Source of the DNA: an uncultured Flavobacteriales bacterium
GTDB lineage: Bacteria > Bacteroidota > Bacteroidia > Flavobacteriales_D > Crocinitomicaceae
Assembly: GCA_903939755.1 (NCBI GenBank)
Contig: CAJAII010000038.1
Span: 37,637-101,636 of the forward strand
Direction: 5' to 3'
DNA length: 64,000 nt
A program made the translations under genes and the position numbers. The notes under the pieces were generated by a model, which ran no database searches, had not been told where the DNA came from, and saw nothing but the letters and a program-made list of their open reading frames with translations. Positions 19,883 through 31,993 of the stretch are shown here, one piece after another (positions within the stretch are counted from its first letter, which is position 1; each line of letters starts with the position of its first letter).

Positions 19883-20433
19883 CAACTTATTCACCAAGAT
19901 TAAAGGAAAGGTATAACGCTGAAATTATTCAAGGGTTAACCGAACAGTTTGGATACACCTCGGTGATGAGGGTGCCTAAATTGACAAAAATAGTGCTAAG
20001 TCAAGGAGTTGGCGATGCGGTAGCTGATAAGAAATTAATCGAAAGCGCTGCTGCTGATCTTTCACGTATCGCTGGTCAAAAAGCGATTACGACCTTGTCT
20101 AAAAAAGATATTTCTAATTTTAAACTTAGAAAAGGAATGCCTATCGGAACGAAAGTTACGCTTAGAGGAGATAGAATGTATGATTTTTTAGATCGACTTC
20201 TTGCTGTATCTTTGCCAAGAACTAGAGATTTTAGAGGTATTAATCCAAAAGGTTTTGATGGTAGAGGGAATTTTAATCTTGGTATTAAAGAACATATTAT
20301 TTTCCCGGAAATAGACATCGATAAGGTGAATAGAATATTAGGAATGGATATCACTTTTGTAACGAGTGCTGAAAGTGATGAAGAAGCAAAGGCTTTATTA
20401 GACGCATTTGGGTTTCCATTTATAAAAAAATAA
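19879..20433 (+). CDS. rplE: 50S ribosomal protein L5
   Basis: 184-residue 5S rRNA-binding protein of the central protuberance. [35 protein letters not shown] and the C-terminal FGFPFIK are family signatures. Start overlaps rplX by 4 nt. Confidence 0.97.
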   Translation: MTTYSPRLKERYNAEIIQGLTEQFGYTSVMRVPKLTKIVLSQGVGDAVADKKLIESAAADLSRIAGQKAITTLSKKDISNFKLRKGMPIGTKVTLRGDRMYDFLDRLLAVSLPRTRDFRGINPKGFDGRGNFNLGIKEHIIFPEIDIDKVNRILGMDITFVTSAESDEEAKALLDAFGFPFIKK

Positions 20434-20439
20434 AAAGGA

Positions 20440-20754
20440 ATGGCTAAAGAATCAATGAAAGCGCGTGAGCGCAAAAGAGAAAGGTTAGTGGATCGTTACG
20501 CTAAAAAGCGTGCGGAATTAACGAAAGTATTAAAATCAACATCTACTGATGAAAATATTCAGGCTGAAAAGTGGAATGCTATGATGGCATTGCAAAAGTT
20601 GCCAGCTAATTCATCTAAAGTGAGAAAACATAATAGATGTGGATTAACTGGGCGACCGAGAGGCTACATGAGACAATTTGGGCTTTCAAGGGTGACGTTT
20701 AGAGAAATGGCACTTAACGGTAAAATACCGGGAGTAAAAAAAGCAAGTTGGTAA
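20440..20754 (+). CDS. rpsN: 30S ribosomal protein S14 (zinc-free type)
   Basis: 104 residues. The conserved C-terminal half is present ([20 protein letters not shown], then PGVKKASW), but the paired CxxC motifs of zinc-binding S14 are not, so this is the C-minus long form. It is about 15 residues longer than my recollection of other Bacteroidota S14, due to an insert around residues 30-45. Confidence 0.95.
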   Translation: MAKESMKARERKRERLVDRYAKKRAELTKVLKSTSTDENIQAEKWNAMMALQKLPANSSKVRKHNRCGLTGRPRGYMRQFGLSRVTFREMALNGKIPGVKKASW

Positions 20755-20773
20755 TTGAATTAATAAATAGAAA

Positions 20774-21172
20774 ATGACTACAGATCCTATAGCAGACTTT
20801 TTGACCCGAATTCGTAATGCGAGTTCAGCAGGTTTAAAAACGGTTGAAATACCTGGCTCGAATATTAAACGCGCAATGACGCAGATTTTGTTCGATCAAG
20901 GGTATATTTTGAATTTTAAATTTGAAGAAGACGATAAACAAGGTATTATTAAAATTGCCTTGAAATATAATGTATCAACAAGAGTGCCTGCCATTACAAA
21001 ATTGCAACGCGCTTCTAGACCAGGTTTACGAAAGTATAGTGCGTCGGTTGATATGCCAAGGGTGTTAAACGGACTTGGAATTGCAATCGTTTCAACATCT
21101 AATGGTGTTATTACGGATAAAGATGCAAGAAGATTGAAAGTGGGGGGTGAGGTTTTATGTTATGTATATTAA
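20774..21172 (+). CDS. rpsH: 30S ribosomal protein S8
   Basis: 132-residue 16S-binding protein. In E. coli it is also the spc-operon repressor; that role is untested here. TDPIADFLTRIRNA at the start and STSNGVITDKDARRLKVGGE near the end are typical. Confidence 0.97.
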   Translation: MTTDPIADFLTRIRNASSAGLKTVEIPGSNIKRAMTQILFDQGYILNFKFEEDDKQGIIKIALKYNVSTRVPAITKLQRASRPGLRKYSASVDMPRVLNGLGIAIVSTSNGVITDKDARRLKVGGEVLCYVY

Positions 21173-21189
21173 TAATTAAGTTGTAGAAG

Positions 21190-21744
21190 ATGTCAAGAAT
21201 TGGAAAACTACCTATAAATATCCCTAGTGGCGTTGATGTAAATATCAATGGTACCTTGGTTACTGTTAAAGGTAAATTAGGCGAAATGTCACAGGAAATA
21301 GATCCTAGTATTACTATGACTATTGAGAATGGTGTGATGACTTTTGTTAGAGCAACTGAAGCTCCAAATCATCGTTCAAAGCATGGTCTTTATAGAGCGT
21401 TAATTCAAAATATGATTACCGGTGTCTCTGAAGGTTTTAAAAAGCAAATGGAGGTTATTGGTGTTGGTTTTAGAGCAAATGCGGTTGGACAACAAATTGA
21501 ATTGTCCCTTGGATTCTCTCACTCCATAATATTGGAAGTTCCTAAGGAAGTTAAATTAACAACTTTAACAGAAAAAGGGAAAGCACCACTTGTTACAATT
21601 GAATCGTATGATAAACAATTGTTGGGGCAAGTAGCAGCGAAAATTAGAAGCATGAGAAAACCTGAACCTTACAAAGGAAAAGGTATTCGATTCTTAGGTG
21701 AAGAAATTAGAAGAAAAGCTGGAAAATCAGCGGGTAAGAAATAA
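21190..21744 (+). CDS. rplF: 50S ribosomal protein L6
   Basis: 184-residue protein with two related beta domains near the GTPase-associated centre. MSRIGKLPINIP and the C-terminal RKPEPYKGKGIRF are diagnostic. It lies 17 nt after rpsH. Confidence 0.97.
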   Translation: MSRIGKLPINIPSGVDVNINGTLVTVKGKLGEMSQEIDPSITMTIENGVMTFVRATEAPNHRSKHGLYRALIQNMITGVSEGFKKQMEVIGVGFRANAVGQQIELSLGFSHSIILEVPKEVKLTTLTEKGKAPLVTIESYDKQLLGQVAAKIRSMRKPEPYKGKGIRFLGEEIRRKAGKSAGKK

Positions 21745-21754
21745 ATAAGTAATC

Positions 21755-22108
21755 ATGGCATTAGATAAAGTTTTACGTCGAGCAAAAATTAAGCGAAGAA
21801 TTCGCAAAAAAATCAGCGGTACCGCAATGGTTCCTAGATTATCAGTGTTTAGAAGCAATAAGCAAATCTATGCACAGATCATCGATGATATTAGTGGTAG
21901 TACACTAGCTTCAGCTGCTTCTTTAAAGAATGACGCTGCTCAAAAAGTTGCTAAATTAAATCAAGCGACGTTGGTAGGGAAATTGATTGCTGAAAAAGCA
22001 TTGAAAGCAGGTATCAAAACAGTTGTTTTTGATAGAAATGGGTACTTGTATCATGGAAGAATTAAATCACTTGCTGACTCAGCTCGTGAAAGTGGACTTA
22101 AATTTTAA
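21755..22108 (+). CDS. rplR: 50S ribosomal protein L18
   Basis: 117-residue 5S rRNA-binding protein. The basic N-terminus ([15 protein letters not shown]), [19 protein letters not shown] and the C-terminal [20 protein letters not shown] match the family. 6 nt to rpsE. Confidence 0.97.
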   Translation: MALDKVLRRAKIKRRIRKKISGTAMVPRLSVFRSNKQIYAQIIDDISGSTLASAASLKNDAAQKVAKLNQATLVGKLIAEKALKAGIKTVVFDRNGYLYHGRIKSLADSARESGLKF

Positions 22109-22114
22109 TAAGAA

Positions 22115-22630
22115 ATGAGCGCAATAGTAAATAGAGTGAAATCGGCAGACATCGAACTTAAAGATAAGTTGGTATCTGTAAACCGTGTAACCAAAGTTAC
22201 CAAAGGTGGACGTACTTTTAGCTTCTCCGCAATTGTTGTTGTTGGAGATGAAAATGGTGTCGTTGGTCATGGTCTTGGAAAAGCAAAAGAGGTGACGGAA
22301 GCAATTACCAAAGGAATTGATGATGCGAAGAAAAATTTAATTCGTGTTCCCATTCTTCATGGTACCGTACCCCACATGCAAAAAGGAAAATACGGTGGTG
22401 CAGAGGTATTGTTGAAGCCTGCTACTAATGGTACAGGTGTTATTGCAGGTGGTGCAATGCGTGCTGTACTAGAAAGTGTTGGTGTTCACAATGTACTTGC
22501 GAAGTCGCAAGGATCATCTAACCCTCATAACGTGGTGAAGGCAACGATAGATGCGCTTTCGAAAATGCGCGATGCATTGGCTGTTGCGCGTCAAAGAGGT
22601 ATTTCACTTGATAAAGTGTTTAACGGTTAA
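22115..22630 (+). CDS. rpsE: 30S ribosomal protein S5
   Basis: 171-residue fidelity protein. The double-stranded-RNA-binding part is [19 protein letters not shown] with [19 protein letters not shown]; the C-terminal half includes [20 protein letters not shown]. Standard length. The next start is 13 nt after its stop. Confidence 0.98.
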   Translation: MSAIVNRVKSADIELKDKLVSVNRVTKVTKGGRTFSFSAIVVVGDENGVVGHGLGKAKEVTEAITKGIDDAKKNLIRVPILHGTVPHMQKGKYGGAEVLLKPATNGTGVIAGGAMRAVLESVGVHNVLAKSQGSSNPHNVVKATIDALSKMRDALAVARQRGISLDKVFNG

Positions 22631-22643
22631 TAGAAGAATCATC

Positions 22644-22820
22644 ATGAGTATTATAAAAATAAAACAAGTTAAAAGTGCTATTAGAAGACCTGCTGATCAA
22701 AAAGCAACAATTAAAGCACTTGGATTTAGAAAGTTGAACCAGACTATTGAAAAAGAAGGTACTCCTCAAATCCTAGGAATGATAAACAAGGTAAAACATC
22801 TTGTGGTTGTTGTTGAATAG
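22644..22820 (+). CDS. rpmD: 50S ribosomal protein L30
   Basis: 58 residues: [20 protein letters not shown] at the start and [14 protein letters not shown] at the end. The ATG at 22644 is chosen because it gives the family's normal length and follows rpsE by 13 nt. A longer open frame reaching back into rpsE is an artefact. Confidence 0.95.
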   Translation: MSIIKIKQVKSAIRRPADQKATIKALGFRKLNQTIEKEGTPQILGMINKVKHLVVVVE

Positions 22821-22833
22821 TAAGAAATAGAAC

Positions 22834-23280
22834 ATGGAATTAAATAATTTAACGCCTGCTAAAGGCTCGGTAAAAAAAGAAAAAAGAATAGCTCGTGGAC
22901 AAGGTTCTGGACATGGTGGTACATCTACTCGTGGTCATAAAGGAGCAAAGTCACGTTCTGGTTATTCTAAGAAAATTGGTTTTGAAGGTGGACAAATGCC
23001 ACTTCAAAGACGTGTCCCTAAGTTTGGATTTAAAAATATTAATCGCGTTGAATACAAGGCGATCAATATAGACTCTATTCAAATGCTTGCGGAAACGAAA
23101 GGAATTACCGATTTTAACATGGATGTATATAGAGATAATGGACTTATTTCTAATAATGATCTAGTTAAAATTTTAGGTCGTGGTGATCTAAAAGTAAAAG
23201 TTTCTGTTACAGCACATCAATTTTCTGGAAAGGCTATTGAATTGATAGAAGCAAATGGAGGGAATTTTACAAAAATCTGA
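22834..23280 (+). CDS. rplO: 50S ribosomal protein L15
   Basis: 148-residue protein. The glycine/arginine-rich N-terminal extension (KRIARGQGSGHGGTSTRGHK, then GFEGGQMPLQRRVPKFGF) threads into 23S rRNA; the C-terminal globular part ends in GNFTKI. It stops 20 nt before secY. Confidence 0.97.
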   Translation: MELNNLTPAKGSVKKEKRIARGQGSGHGGTSTRGHKGAKSRSGYSKKIGFEGGQMPLQRRVPKFGFKNINRVEYKAINIDSIQMLAETKGITDFNMDVYRDNGLISNNDLVKILGRGDLKVKVSVTAHQFSGKAIELIEANGGNFTKI

Positions 23281-23300
23281 TTAACTTTGCCAACTTTTAA

Positions 23301-24659
23301 ATGAAAAGACTAATAACAAATCTGCAAAACATCTGGAAAGTTAAAGAACTTCGTGATAGAATTCTTTTAACTTTAGGTCTTATCCTTGTATATAGGGTTG
23401 GCTCATTCGTTATTCTTCCCGGAGTTAATTATGAAATCCTAAAACAAGCTTCCGAAGGTAGCTCTCAAGGTCAAAAAACATTAGAGAATTTATTGTCTAT
23501 GTTTTCTGGAGGTGGTTTTAATAATGCATCTGTTATGGCACTTGGAATTATGCCGTACATCAGTGCTTCTATTATTATGCAATTGCTTGGAATGGCTGTA
23601 CCTGCTGTTCAGAAAATGCAGAACGAAGGCGAATCTGGTCGTAAGCAAATCAATAATTACACCAGAATTCTTACTATAGTTATTTGTGCCTTGCAAGCGC
23701 CAAGTTATTTATCAATGTATGTTGAATCTAAAGGTGCTCTTCCGCTAGATGCGGGTATGTTTTGGTGGTCTCAGACTATCTTAATACTTGTAGCAGGATC
23801 CATGTTTGCGGTTTGGTTAGGTGAAAGAATTACTGAAAAAGGAATAGGAAATGGTATTTCATTGTTAATCGCAGTAGGTATTTTGTCTAGATTACCTGGA
23901 GGATTTATTGCGGAAGTAGGTAAGTCTTTTGAAGCTGGTAATATGATCAAGTTGGTTCTAGAAATAATAGCTTTTATGTTGGTTGTTTTAGCAACTATAT
24001 TGGTTGTTCAAGGTGTGAGAAGGATTCCTTTGAACACTGCTAAGAGAGTTGTTGGGGCCCGTGCTGCAGATTCTCAAGGAGCTCGTAATTATTTACCTAT
24101 AAAGGTGAATGCAAGTGGTGTAATGCCGATTATCTTTGCTCAAGCAATAATGACGATTCCTGTTATGATCTTTGTGGGCGCATCAAGTTCTCAAGGTGAA
24201 GGTGGATTCATTCAACGTATGTTGAGTAATCCTTATGGTTTGAGTTATAATTTGTTATTGTGTCTTTTGATTATTGTCTTTACGTATTTCTATACAGCGA
24301 TTATGATTAATCCTCGCAAAATTGCGGATGATCTTAAACGAAGTGGTGGATTTATTCCAGGAATTCGTCCAGGAGAAGATACAGCGAATTACATTGATAC
24401 ATTAGTTTCTAGAATTACATTCCCCGGTTCATTGTTCTTAGCAGCGATTGCAATTATTCCTGCTATTGCTAAAATGGTTGGTGTGAATGATGCTTTCGCT
24501 ATGTTCTTTGGTGGTACTTCCTTGTTAATTATGGTTGGTGTTGTATTGGATACGCTTCAGCAAATTGAAACGTATTTATTGAATAGACACATGGATGGTT
24601 TAATGGAAGGAAGTAGAGTAAGAGGACGAAGATCACCTAACGAATTATCAGGATTTTAA
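23301..24659 (+). CDS. secY: protein translocase subunit SecY
   Basis: 452-residue channel protein of the Sec translocon with ten hydrophobic helices. The plug region ([20 protein letters not shown]), the cytosolic loop [20 protein letters not shown] and [12 protein letters not shown] at the C-terminus fit the Bacteroidota form. infA begins 1 nt after the stop. A map gene, often found here, is missing. Confidence 0.97.
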   Translation: MKRLITNLQNIWKVKELRDRILLTLGLILVYRVGSFVILPGVNYEILKQASEGSSQGQKTLENLLSMFSGGGFNNASVMALGIMPYISASIIMQLLGMAVPAVQKMQNEGESGRKQINNYTRILTIVICALQAPSYLSMYVESKGALPLDAGMFWWSQTILILVAGSMFAVWLGERITEKGIGNGISLLIAVGILSRLPGGFIAEVGKSFEAGNMIKLVLEIIAFMLVVLATILVVQGVRRIPLNTAKRVVGARAADSQGARNYLPIKVNASGVMPIIFAQAIMTIPVMIFVGASSSQGEGGFIQRMLSNPYGLSYNLLLCLLIIVFTYFYTAIMINPRKIADDLKRSGGFIPGIRPGEDTANYIDTLVSRITFPGSLFLAAIAIIPAIAKMVGVNDAFAMFFGGTSLLIMVGVVLDTLQQIETYLLNRHMDGLMEGSRVRGRRSPNELSGF

Positions 24660-24660
24660 T

Positions 24661-24879
24661 ATGGCAAAGCAAAATTCGATAGAGCAAGATGGAACGATAC
24701 TCGAAGCATTACCAAATGCTATGTTTCGTGTGGAATTGGAAAATGGACACGTTTTGACGGCACATATTTCTGGTAAAATGAGAATGTTTTATATTAAAAT
24801 ATTGCCAGGTGACAAAGTAAAGGTTGAAATGTCTCCTTATGACTTAACAAAAGGACGTATTTCGTTCAGGTATAAATAA
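24661..24879 (+). CDS. infA: translation initiation factor IF-1
   Basis: 72-residue OB-fold factor binding the 30S A site during initiation. [20 protein letters not shown] and [18 protein letters not shown] are conserved. The start follows the secY stop by one base, implying coupled translation. Confidence 0.98.
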   Translation: MAKQNSIEQDGTILEALPNAMFRVELENGHVLTAHISGKMRMFYIKILPGDKVKVEMSPYDLTKGRISFRYK

Positions 24880-24897
24880 TAGAATAAATTAATTGTA

Positions 24898-25014
24898 ATG
24901 AAAGTAAGAGCATCTGTTAAAAAGCGCACAGCGGATTGTAAGATTGTGAAGCGAAAGGGAAGGGTCTATGTGATAAACAAAAAGAACCCAAAATTAAAAC
25001 AACGACAAGGTTAA
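24898..25014 (+). CDS. rpmJ: 50S ribosomal protein L36
   Basis: A 38-residue gene between infA and rps[21 protein letters not shown], then [18 protein letters not shown]. Only one Cys remains, so the zinc-binding C-C-C-H set is lost, as is usual in Bacteroidota. The ATG at 24898 is the only start giving the family length. Confidence 0.96.
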   Translation: MKVRASVKKRTADCKIVKRKGRVYVINKKNPKLKQRQG

Positions 25015-25024
25015 ATTATAATAT

Positions 25025-25399
25025 ATGGCACGTATTGCAGGTATTGATCTACCAAAAAATAAAAGAGGAGTAATTGGTTTAACGTACATTTTCGGTATCG
25101 GAAGAAGTACTGCTAAGAAAATCCTAACGGATAACGGAATTGATGAGAACATTAAAGTTCAAGAGTGGAACGATGATCAATTATCCGCTATAAGAAATTC
25201 AATAAATGAAGTAAAAACAGAAGGATCTTTGCGATCTGAAGTACAACTTAACATTAAGCGATTAATGGATATCGGTTGTTACAGAGGAATTCGTCATCGT
25301 TCTGGTTTACCTTTACGTGGGCAACATACTAAAAACAACTCTAGAACTAGAAAAGGAAAGAGAAAAACAGTTGCGAACAAGAAAAAAGCAACTAAATAA
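25025..25399 (+). CDS. rpsM: 30S ribosomal protein S13
   Basis: 124-residue head protein making intersubunit bridges. [20 protein letters not shown], the [17 protein letters not shown] segment and the basic tail are all present. First of the alpha section, 10 nt after rpmJ. Confidence 0.98.
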   Translation: MARIAGIDLPKNKRGVIGLTYIFGIGRSTAKKILTDNGIDENIKVQEWNDDQLSAIRNSINEVKTEGSLRSEVQLNIKRLMDIGCYRGIRHRSGLPLRGQHTKNNSRTRKGKRKTVANKKKATK

Positions 25400-25409
25400 A
25401 AGTTAGAAA

Positions 25410-25796
25410 ATGGCAAAAGCAAATCAAAAAAAGAAAAAGAACGTCAAAGTTGAGGCTACGGGCGAAGCGCATATTCAAGCGAGCTTTAATAATATAATTA
25501 TCTCCCTAACCAACAATGCAGGACAAGTAATTTCTTGGTCTTCAGCTGGAAAAATGGGATTTAGAGGTTCTAAAAAGAATACGCCGTATGCAGCGCAATT
25601 AGCTGCTGAAGATTGTGCGAAAGAAGCGCATGATTTTGGTCTTCGTCGTGTGAAAGTTTATGTGAAAGGGCCAGGTGGTGGTAGAGAATCTGCGATTCGT
25701 TCGTTAAATAATGCTGGTATTGAAGTAACTGAAATAGTTGATGTTACTCCATTACCTCACAATGGTTGTAGACCTCCAAAGAAGAGAAGGGTTTAA
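25410..25796 (+). CDS. rpsK: 30S ribosomal protein S11
   Basis: 128-residue platform protein. [32 protein letters not shown] and the C-terminal [13 protein letters not shown] are diagnostic; the Asn-Gly pair is where isoaspartate forms in other species. A 59-nt gap, the longest in this operon, separates it from rpsD. Confidence 0.98.
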   Translation: MAKANQKKKKNVKVEATGEAHIQASFNNIIISLTNNAGQVISWSSAGKMGFRGSKKNTPYAAQLAAEDCAKEAHDFGLRRVKVYVKGPGGGRESAIRSLNNAGIEVTEIVDVTPLPHNGCRPPKKRRV

Positions 25797-25855
25797 TATT
25801 TTTAATAATCAGTCATCGAAGGAAATGCCTTAATTCATGACACAATAACTAAGAA

Positions 25856-26464
25856 ATGGCAAGATATACAGGTCCTAAGACCAAAATAGCTAGAAGGTTC
25901 CGAGATCCTATTTTCGGTCCTGATAAAGCTTTAGAGAAAAGAAGTTACGGCCCAGGACAACACGGTCCTTCAAAACGTAGAGGCGGTAAACAATCGGAAT
26001 ACGCAATTCAACTTGGCGAAAAACAAAAAGCTAAATATACCTATGGTATTTTAGAAAAACAGTTCGCTAATATGTTCGAAAAAGCATCCCGAATGAAAGG
26101 TATTACTGGTGAAAACTTATTGCAATTGTGCGAAACACGTTTAGATAACACGGTTTATCGTCTTGGAGTTGCTCCAACACGTAGAGGTGCTAGGCAATTG
26201 GTTTCTCACAGACATATTACAGTGAATGGTGATGTTGTTAATATCCCATCGTATCATGTTAAACCAGGTGATGTGGTTGGTGTTCGTGAAAAATCTAAAT
26301 CTTTAGAAGCGATTGTTTCTTCTTTGGATGCAAGTAGTAAAAAATACGATTGGTTAGATTGGGACCGATCCTCAATGTCAGGGAAGTTTATTAGTATTCC
26401 TGGTAGAGAAATGATTCCTGAAAATATCAAGGAACAACTAATCGTCGAATTATATTCTAAATAA
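25856..26464 (+). CDS. rpsD: 30S ribosomal protein S4
   Basis: 202-residue primary 16S-binding and proofreading protein. The N-terminus ([20 protein letters not shown]) lacks zinc ligands; the S4 domain lies about residues 90-155 ([39 protein letters not shown]). The short AAGG/CCTT inverted repeat in the 59-nt gap upstream is too weak to call. Confidence 0.98.
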   Translation: MARYTGPKTKIARRFRDPIFGPDKALEKRSYGPGQHGPSKRRGGKQSEYAIQLGEKQKAKYTYGILEKQFANMFEKASRMKGITGENLLQLCETRLDNTVYRLGVAPTRRGARQLVSHRHITVNGDVVNIPSYHVKPGDVVGVREKSKSLEAIVSSLDASSKKYDWLDWDRSSMSGKFISIPGREMIPENIKEQLIVELYSK

Positions 26465-26480
26465 TCTTTAAAGCAAAAAA

Positions 26481-27473
26481 ATGGCAATTTTAGATTTTCA
26501 AAAACCTGACAAGGTTATTATGATTCAATCAGACGAATTCAACGGTGAGTTTGAATTTCGTCCTCTTGAACCGGGTTACGGAATTACAGTAGGTAATTCT
26601 TTACGTAGAATTTTGCTTTCTTCTTTGGAAGGATTCGCAATTTCGTCTATAAAAATAGAAGGCGTAGATCATGAGTATACAACACTAAAAGGTGTTGTAG
26701 AAGATGTTACTGAAATTATATTGAGCTTGAAACAAGTAAGGTTCAAACAACAAATTGAAGGGACGGATAATGAAACAGTAATGATTTCCATTAGTGGCCA
26801 AAACAAATTAACTGCTGGAGACATTGGTAAATTTACAAGTGCTTTTCAAGTATTAAATCCTGATTTGGTTATTTGTCACATGGAGCCTTCTGTAAAGTTG
26901 GAGATTGAACTTACTATCATCAAAGGACGTGGTTATGTTCCTGCTGACGAAAATAAAAATTCAACTGCTCCTTTTGGAACTATTTTTATCGACTCTATTT
27001 TCACGCCAATTGTGAATGTACGTTATTCAGTTGAAAATTTTAGGGTTGAACAAAAAACGGATTACGAAAAATTGATTTTCCACATCACTAGTGATGGGGC
27101 AATTCATCCGAAAGAAGCGCTTAAGGAAGCTGCGAAAATTCTTATTCATCACTTTATGTTGTTCTCTGATGAACGCATTACATTAGATAATGAAAGCAAA
27201 GCAGAAACAGAAGAGTTTGATGAATCTTCATTACACATGCGTCAGTTGTTAAAGACGAAGTTGGTGGATATGGATCTTTCAGTTCGTGCTCTTAATTGTT
27301 TGAAAGCAGCTGAAGTGGAAGCATTGGGTGATTTAGTCGCTTATGCAAAATCAGATTTATTAAAGTTTAGAAATTTCGGTAAGAAATCTCTTACAGAACT
27401 TGAAGATCTTGTGGATAATAAAGGATTGACATTCGGAATGAATGTTGCGAAATATAAATTAGATAAAGATTAG
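26481..27473 (+). CDS. rpoA: DNA-directed RNA polymerase subunit alpha
   Basis: 330-residue assembly platform of RNA polymerase. The N-terminal domain has [20 protein letters not shown]; the C-terminal domain (about residues 255-325) has the helix-hairpin-helix segment [19 protein letters not shown] that binds UP elements and activators. Full length. Confidence 0.98.
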   Translation: MAILDFQKPDKVIMIQSDEFNGEFEFRPLEPGYGITVGNSLRRILLSSLEGFAISSIKIEGVDHEYTTLKGVVEDVTEIILSLKQVRFKQQIEGTDNETVMISISGQNKLTAGDIGKFTSAFQVLNPDLVICHMEPSVKLEIELTIIKGRGYVPADENKNSTAPFGTIFIDSIFTPIVNVRYSVENFRVEQKTDYEKLIFHITSDGAIHPKEALKEAAKILIHHFMLFSDERITLDNESKAETEEFDESSLHMRQLLKTKLVDMDLSVRALNCLKAAEVEALGDLVAYAKSDLLKFRNFGKKSLTELEDLVDNKGLTFGMNVAKYKLDKD

Positions 27474-27496
27474 AGTAGATTTAGAATAATTGAGAG

Positions 27497-28147
27497 ATGA
27501 GACACGGAAATAAATTAAATCATTTAGGTAGAAAGTCAGCCCATAGAAAAGCAATGCTTTCAAATATGGCTTGTTCGTTAATCGAACATAAGCGTATTTC
27601 TACTACTATTGCTAAAGCAAAAGCGCTTCGCGTTTATGTGGAGCCCTTACTGACAAAGTCAAAAACGGATTCTACGCACTCACGAAGAATTGTTTTTTCT
27701 TACTTACAAAGTAAAGAAGTCGTTTCTGAGTTGTTCAGAGACGTAGCACCAAAAATTGCAACTCGTAATGGTGGCTATACGCGAATTATTCGTTTAGGCT
27801 ATCGTTTAGGGGATAATGCAGAAATGTGTATGATCGAATTGGTAGATTTCAATGAAATTTATACCAATGAAAAAGTGAAAAAGACAACTCGTCGTTCTCG
27901 AAGAGGTGGCGGATCTTCTGATGGTGCAACAAATGATGCGGTAGTAGTTAATGCTGATGCAACAAATGATGCGGTTTCGGATGAAGTAGTTGCTGAAGAG
28001 GTAGTTGCTGAAGAAGTGGTTGCTGAAGAAGTGGTTGCTGAAGAAGTGGTTGCTGAAGAAGCGGTTGCTGATGATGTAGTTGCTGAAGAAACGCCATCTG
28101 AAGAGTCAGAAGCTTCTGAATCTTCTGAATCAGAAGAAGAGGCATAA
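27497..28147 (+). CDS. rplQ: 50S ribosomal protein L17 with acidic repetitive tail
   Basis: Residues 1-~125 are canonical L17 ([20 protein letters not shown], then [20 protein letters not shown]). After a basic link ([12 protein letters not shown]) comes an acidic tail of about 80 residues built from VVAEE units, ending [10 protein letters not shown]. Extensions of L17 are common in Bacteroidota, but this one is made by a 15-bp tandem repeat (27986-28090). It is the last gene of the operon, followed by a terminator. Confidence 0.95.
   Translation: MRHGNKLNHLGRKSAHRKAMLSNMACSLIEHKRISTTIAKAKALRVYVEPLLTKSKTDSTHSRRIVFSYLQSKEVVSELFRDVAPKIATRNGGYTRIIRLGYRLGDNAEMCMIELVDFNEIYTNEKVKKTTRRSRRGGGSSDGATNDAVVVNADATNDAVSDEVVAEEVVAEEVVAEEVVAEEVVAEEAVADDVVAEETPSEESEASESSESEEEA
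27986..28090 (+). repeat. seven tandem 15-bp units in rplQ
   Basis: Seven units of GTGGTTGCTGAAGAA-type sequence run head to tail from 27986 to 28090; three are identical and the sixth is diverged (ends GATGAT). Each encodes V-V-A-E-E or a variant. In-frame gain or loss of units would change the length of the L17 tail without breaking the gene. Confidence 0.9.
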
Positions 28148-28170
28148 GATTTTAACAAATGTTAATAAAT

Positions 28171-28197
28171 AAAGGCGGTTTTTGACCGCCTTTTTTA
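28171..28197 (+). terminator. rho-independent terminator of the ribosomal operon
   Basis: AAAGGCGGT (28171-28179) pairs with ACCGCCTTT (28185-28193) around a TTTTG loop, followed by more T residues. This is the first strong terminator after the operon promoter, 24 nt past the rplQ stop. Confidence 0.92.
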
Positions 28198-28228
28198 GTT
28201 TTATAAACTTCCATTCATCTTTAGTTAA

Positions 28229-28236
28229 TACCTTTG
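28229..28236 (+). promoter_or_regulatory. -7 promoter element of carA/eno
   Basis: TACCTTTG matches TAnnTTTG. It lies 15 nt upstream of the ATG at 28252. A TTG inside it (28234) opens a longer reading frame, but a start codon within the -7 element is implausible, so the promoter decides the carA start. Confidence 0.6.
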
Positions 28237-28251
28237 TGCAAAATTTATTTA

Positions 28252-29355
28252 ATGGAATCTCGTAATCCTGCCATTTTACTTTTAGAAGATGGAACTGTCT
28301 TTCATGGTTCAGCAATTGGTGCTATTGGAACATCCGCTGGTGAAATTGCTTTTAATACAGGGATGACAGGTTATCAAGAGGTCTTTACAGATCCTTCGTA
28401 TTACGGTCAATTACTGATAATGACTACGGCACATATAGGAAATTATGGGGTGCATGCAGCTGAATCAGAATCAGAATCAATTAAAATTGCTGGTTTAGTA
28501 ACAAAAAAATTCTCTAATGGTTTTTCTAGACCTTCAGGAGAATGTTCTCTGCAAGAGAAATTAGCACAAAATGGAACGGTTGGTATTTCTGATATCGATA
28601 CGCGTGCGCTTGTTAGACATATACGTGACAAAGGAGCCATGAATGCTATTGTTTCTTCCGATGTTTTAACCATTGATGAGTTAAAGGAGAAGTTATTGGC
28701 TGTTCCTTCGATGGCTGGTTTAGAACTTTCTTCATATGTTGCGACAACAGAGGCGTATGAAAAGATCCCTGCTAATCCTTTGTTTAAAGTGGCTTTAATT
28801 GATTTTGGTGTGAAACAAAATATCATTAATTGTTTGACGGAGAGAGGTTGTCATGTTAAAGTTTTTCCAATGGATGTTAGCTTAACAGAAATACAATCTT
28901 TTAATCCGAATGGAATAATGCTTTCTAATGGTCCGGGTGATCCTTCCGCTATGCCAAATGCAATCGAATTGGTGAAAGAAATTGTTGATACCAATATTCC
29001 AGTATTTGGAATTTGCCTGGGTCATCAAATAGTTGGGTTAAGCCAAGGATTGAGTACTATAAAAATGTTTAATGGGCATCGTGGTATAAATCATCCAATA
29101 AAAAACTTAAAGACAGGGAAATGTGAAATTACCACCCAAAACCATGGTTTTGTAATCTCAAAAGATAGCATCGATTCCAATAAAAATATTGAAGTAACAC
29201 ACATACATTTAAACGATGATACAATTGCTGGCATTGCTTTAAAAGATAAACCAGTTTTTTCTGTTCAATTCCATCCGGAAGCTTCCGCTGGACCGCATGA
29301 TTCCCGCTATTTATTTGATCAATTTATTGCCAATATGGCAACATTTAATAATTAA
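28252..29355 (+). CDS. carA: carbamoyl-phosphate synthase small subunit
   Basis: The glutaminase subunit hydrolyses glutamine and passes ammonia to CarB for carbamoyl phosphate in pyrimidine and arginine synthesis. The 367-residue product has the CarA N-terminal domain (PAILLLEDGTVFHG) and a class I amidotransferase domain with nucleophile Cys in FGICLGHQIVG and the His-Glu pair in QFHPEAS. The ATG at 28252 gives the usual N-terminus. carB is not in the window. eno follows after 3 nt. Confidence 0.96.
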   Translation: MESRNPAILLLEDGTVFHGSAIGAIGTSAGEIAFNTGMTGYQEVFTDPSYYGQLLIMTTAHIGNYGVHAAESESESIKIAGLVTKKFSNGFSRPSGECSLQEKLAQNGTVGISDIDTRALVRHIRDKGAMNAIVSSDVLTIDELKEKLLAVPSMAGLELSSYVATTEAYEKIPANPLFKVALIDFGVKQNIINCLTERGCHVKVFPMDVSLTEIQSFNPNGIMLSNGPGDPSAMPNAIELVKEIVDTNIPVFGICLGHQIVGLSQGLSTIKMFNGHRGINHPIKNLKTGKCEITTQNHGFVISKDSIDSNKNIEVTHIHLNDDTIAGIALKDKPVFSVQFHPEASAGPHDSRYLFDQFIANMATFNN

Positions 29356-31086
<1,731 letters not shown>

Positions 31087-31094
<8 letters not shown>

Positions 31095-31974
31095 AATTAA
31101 CAGCAACAACCAAATCTTTTGTGCCATGTGTCCAGGAATAAAATCCTTCGCCGGATTTCACGCCCTTCTTTCCTGCTGTAACCATGTTTACTAGTAAAGG
31201 GCATGGCGCATATTTTGGATTTCCAAATCCATCATGTAGTACGCGCATTATTGCTAAACAAACATCAAGGCCAATAAAATCTGCCAATTGAAGTGGCCCC
31301 ATCGGATGAGCCATTCCTAGTTTCATCACGGTATCGATCTCCTCTACACCAGCAACTCCTTCGTAGAGCGTGTAAATGGCTTCGTTGATCATTGGCATTA
31401 ATATTCGATTGGCCACAAATCCTGGGTAATCATTTACTTCAACAGGAACTTTATTAAGTCGACGTGACGTTTCCATTATTAACGAGGTGACTTCATCGCT
31501 TGTTGAATACCCACGAATTATTTCAACCAATTTCATAACAGGAACCGGATTCATAAAATGCATACCGATTACTTTATCCGGACGCTTAGTTACAGAAGCA
31601 ATTTTCGTTATTGATATGGAGGAAGTATTACTTGCCAAGATAACTTCAGGCGCACATACTCGATCTAATTCATTAAATATTTTTAATTTTAATTCAATGT
31701 TTTCTGTGGCAGCTTCTACAACTAGCTGAACGTTTTTTACGCCATTTTCAATGCTAGTATCTGTCGTTATATTGGAAAGCGTTATGAGTTTCTCTTCTTC
31801 GCTAAGCGTTCCTTTGGATACTTGACGATCTAGGTTTTTTGTTATTGTTGCTTTTGCTTTATCTAACGCATCTTGTGATACATCAATTAGGGTTACAGTA
31901 TGTCCGAATTGTGCAAAAACATGGGCAATTCCGTTTCCCATTGTACCTGCACCTATAACAGCGATATTTTTCAT
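31087..31974 (-). CDS. 3-hydroxyacyl-CoA (3-hydroxybutyryl-CoA) dehydrogenase
   Basis: 295-residue NAD-dependent enzyme oxidising 3-hydroxyacyl-CoA to 3-ketoacyl-CoA in fatty-acid or butyrate-type metabolism. Rossmann motif GAGTMGNGIAHV at residues 8-19, the catalytic His in IGMHFMNPVPVMKLVE, and the C-terminal domain (DYPGFVANRILMPMINEA, GMAHPMGPLQLADFIGLD) are intact. Its length is that of the short, monofunctional hbd/paaH type. Divergent from the flippase with which it shares a promoter region. Confidence 0.93.
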
Positions 31975-31993
31975 TTTACGAAGTTTTAATTAG

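Noticed and set aside
22551..22820. Long form of rpmD starting inside rpsE
   Set aside because: L30 normally has about 58 residues and the ATG at 22644 gives exactly that.
27859..28158. Minus-strand frame of 99 aa in the rplQ tail
   Set aside because: It is a mirror of the 15-bp tandem array and has no independent support.
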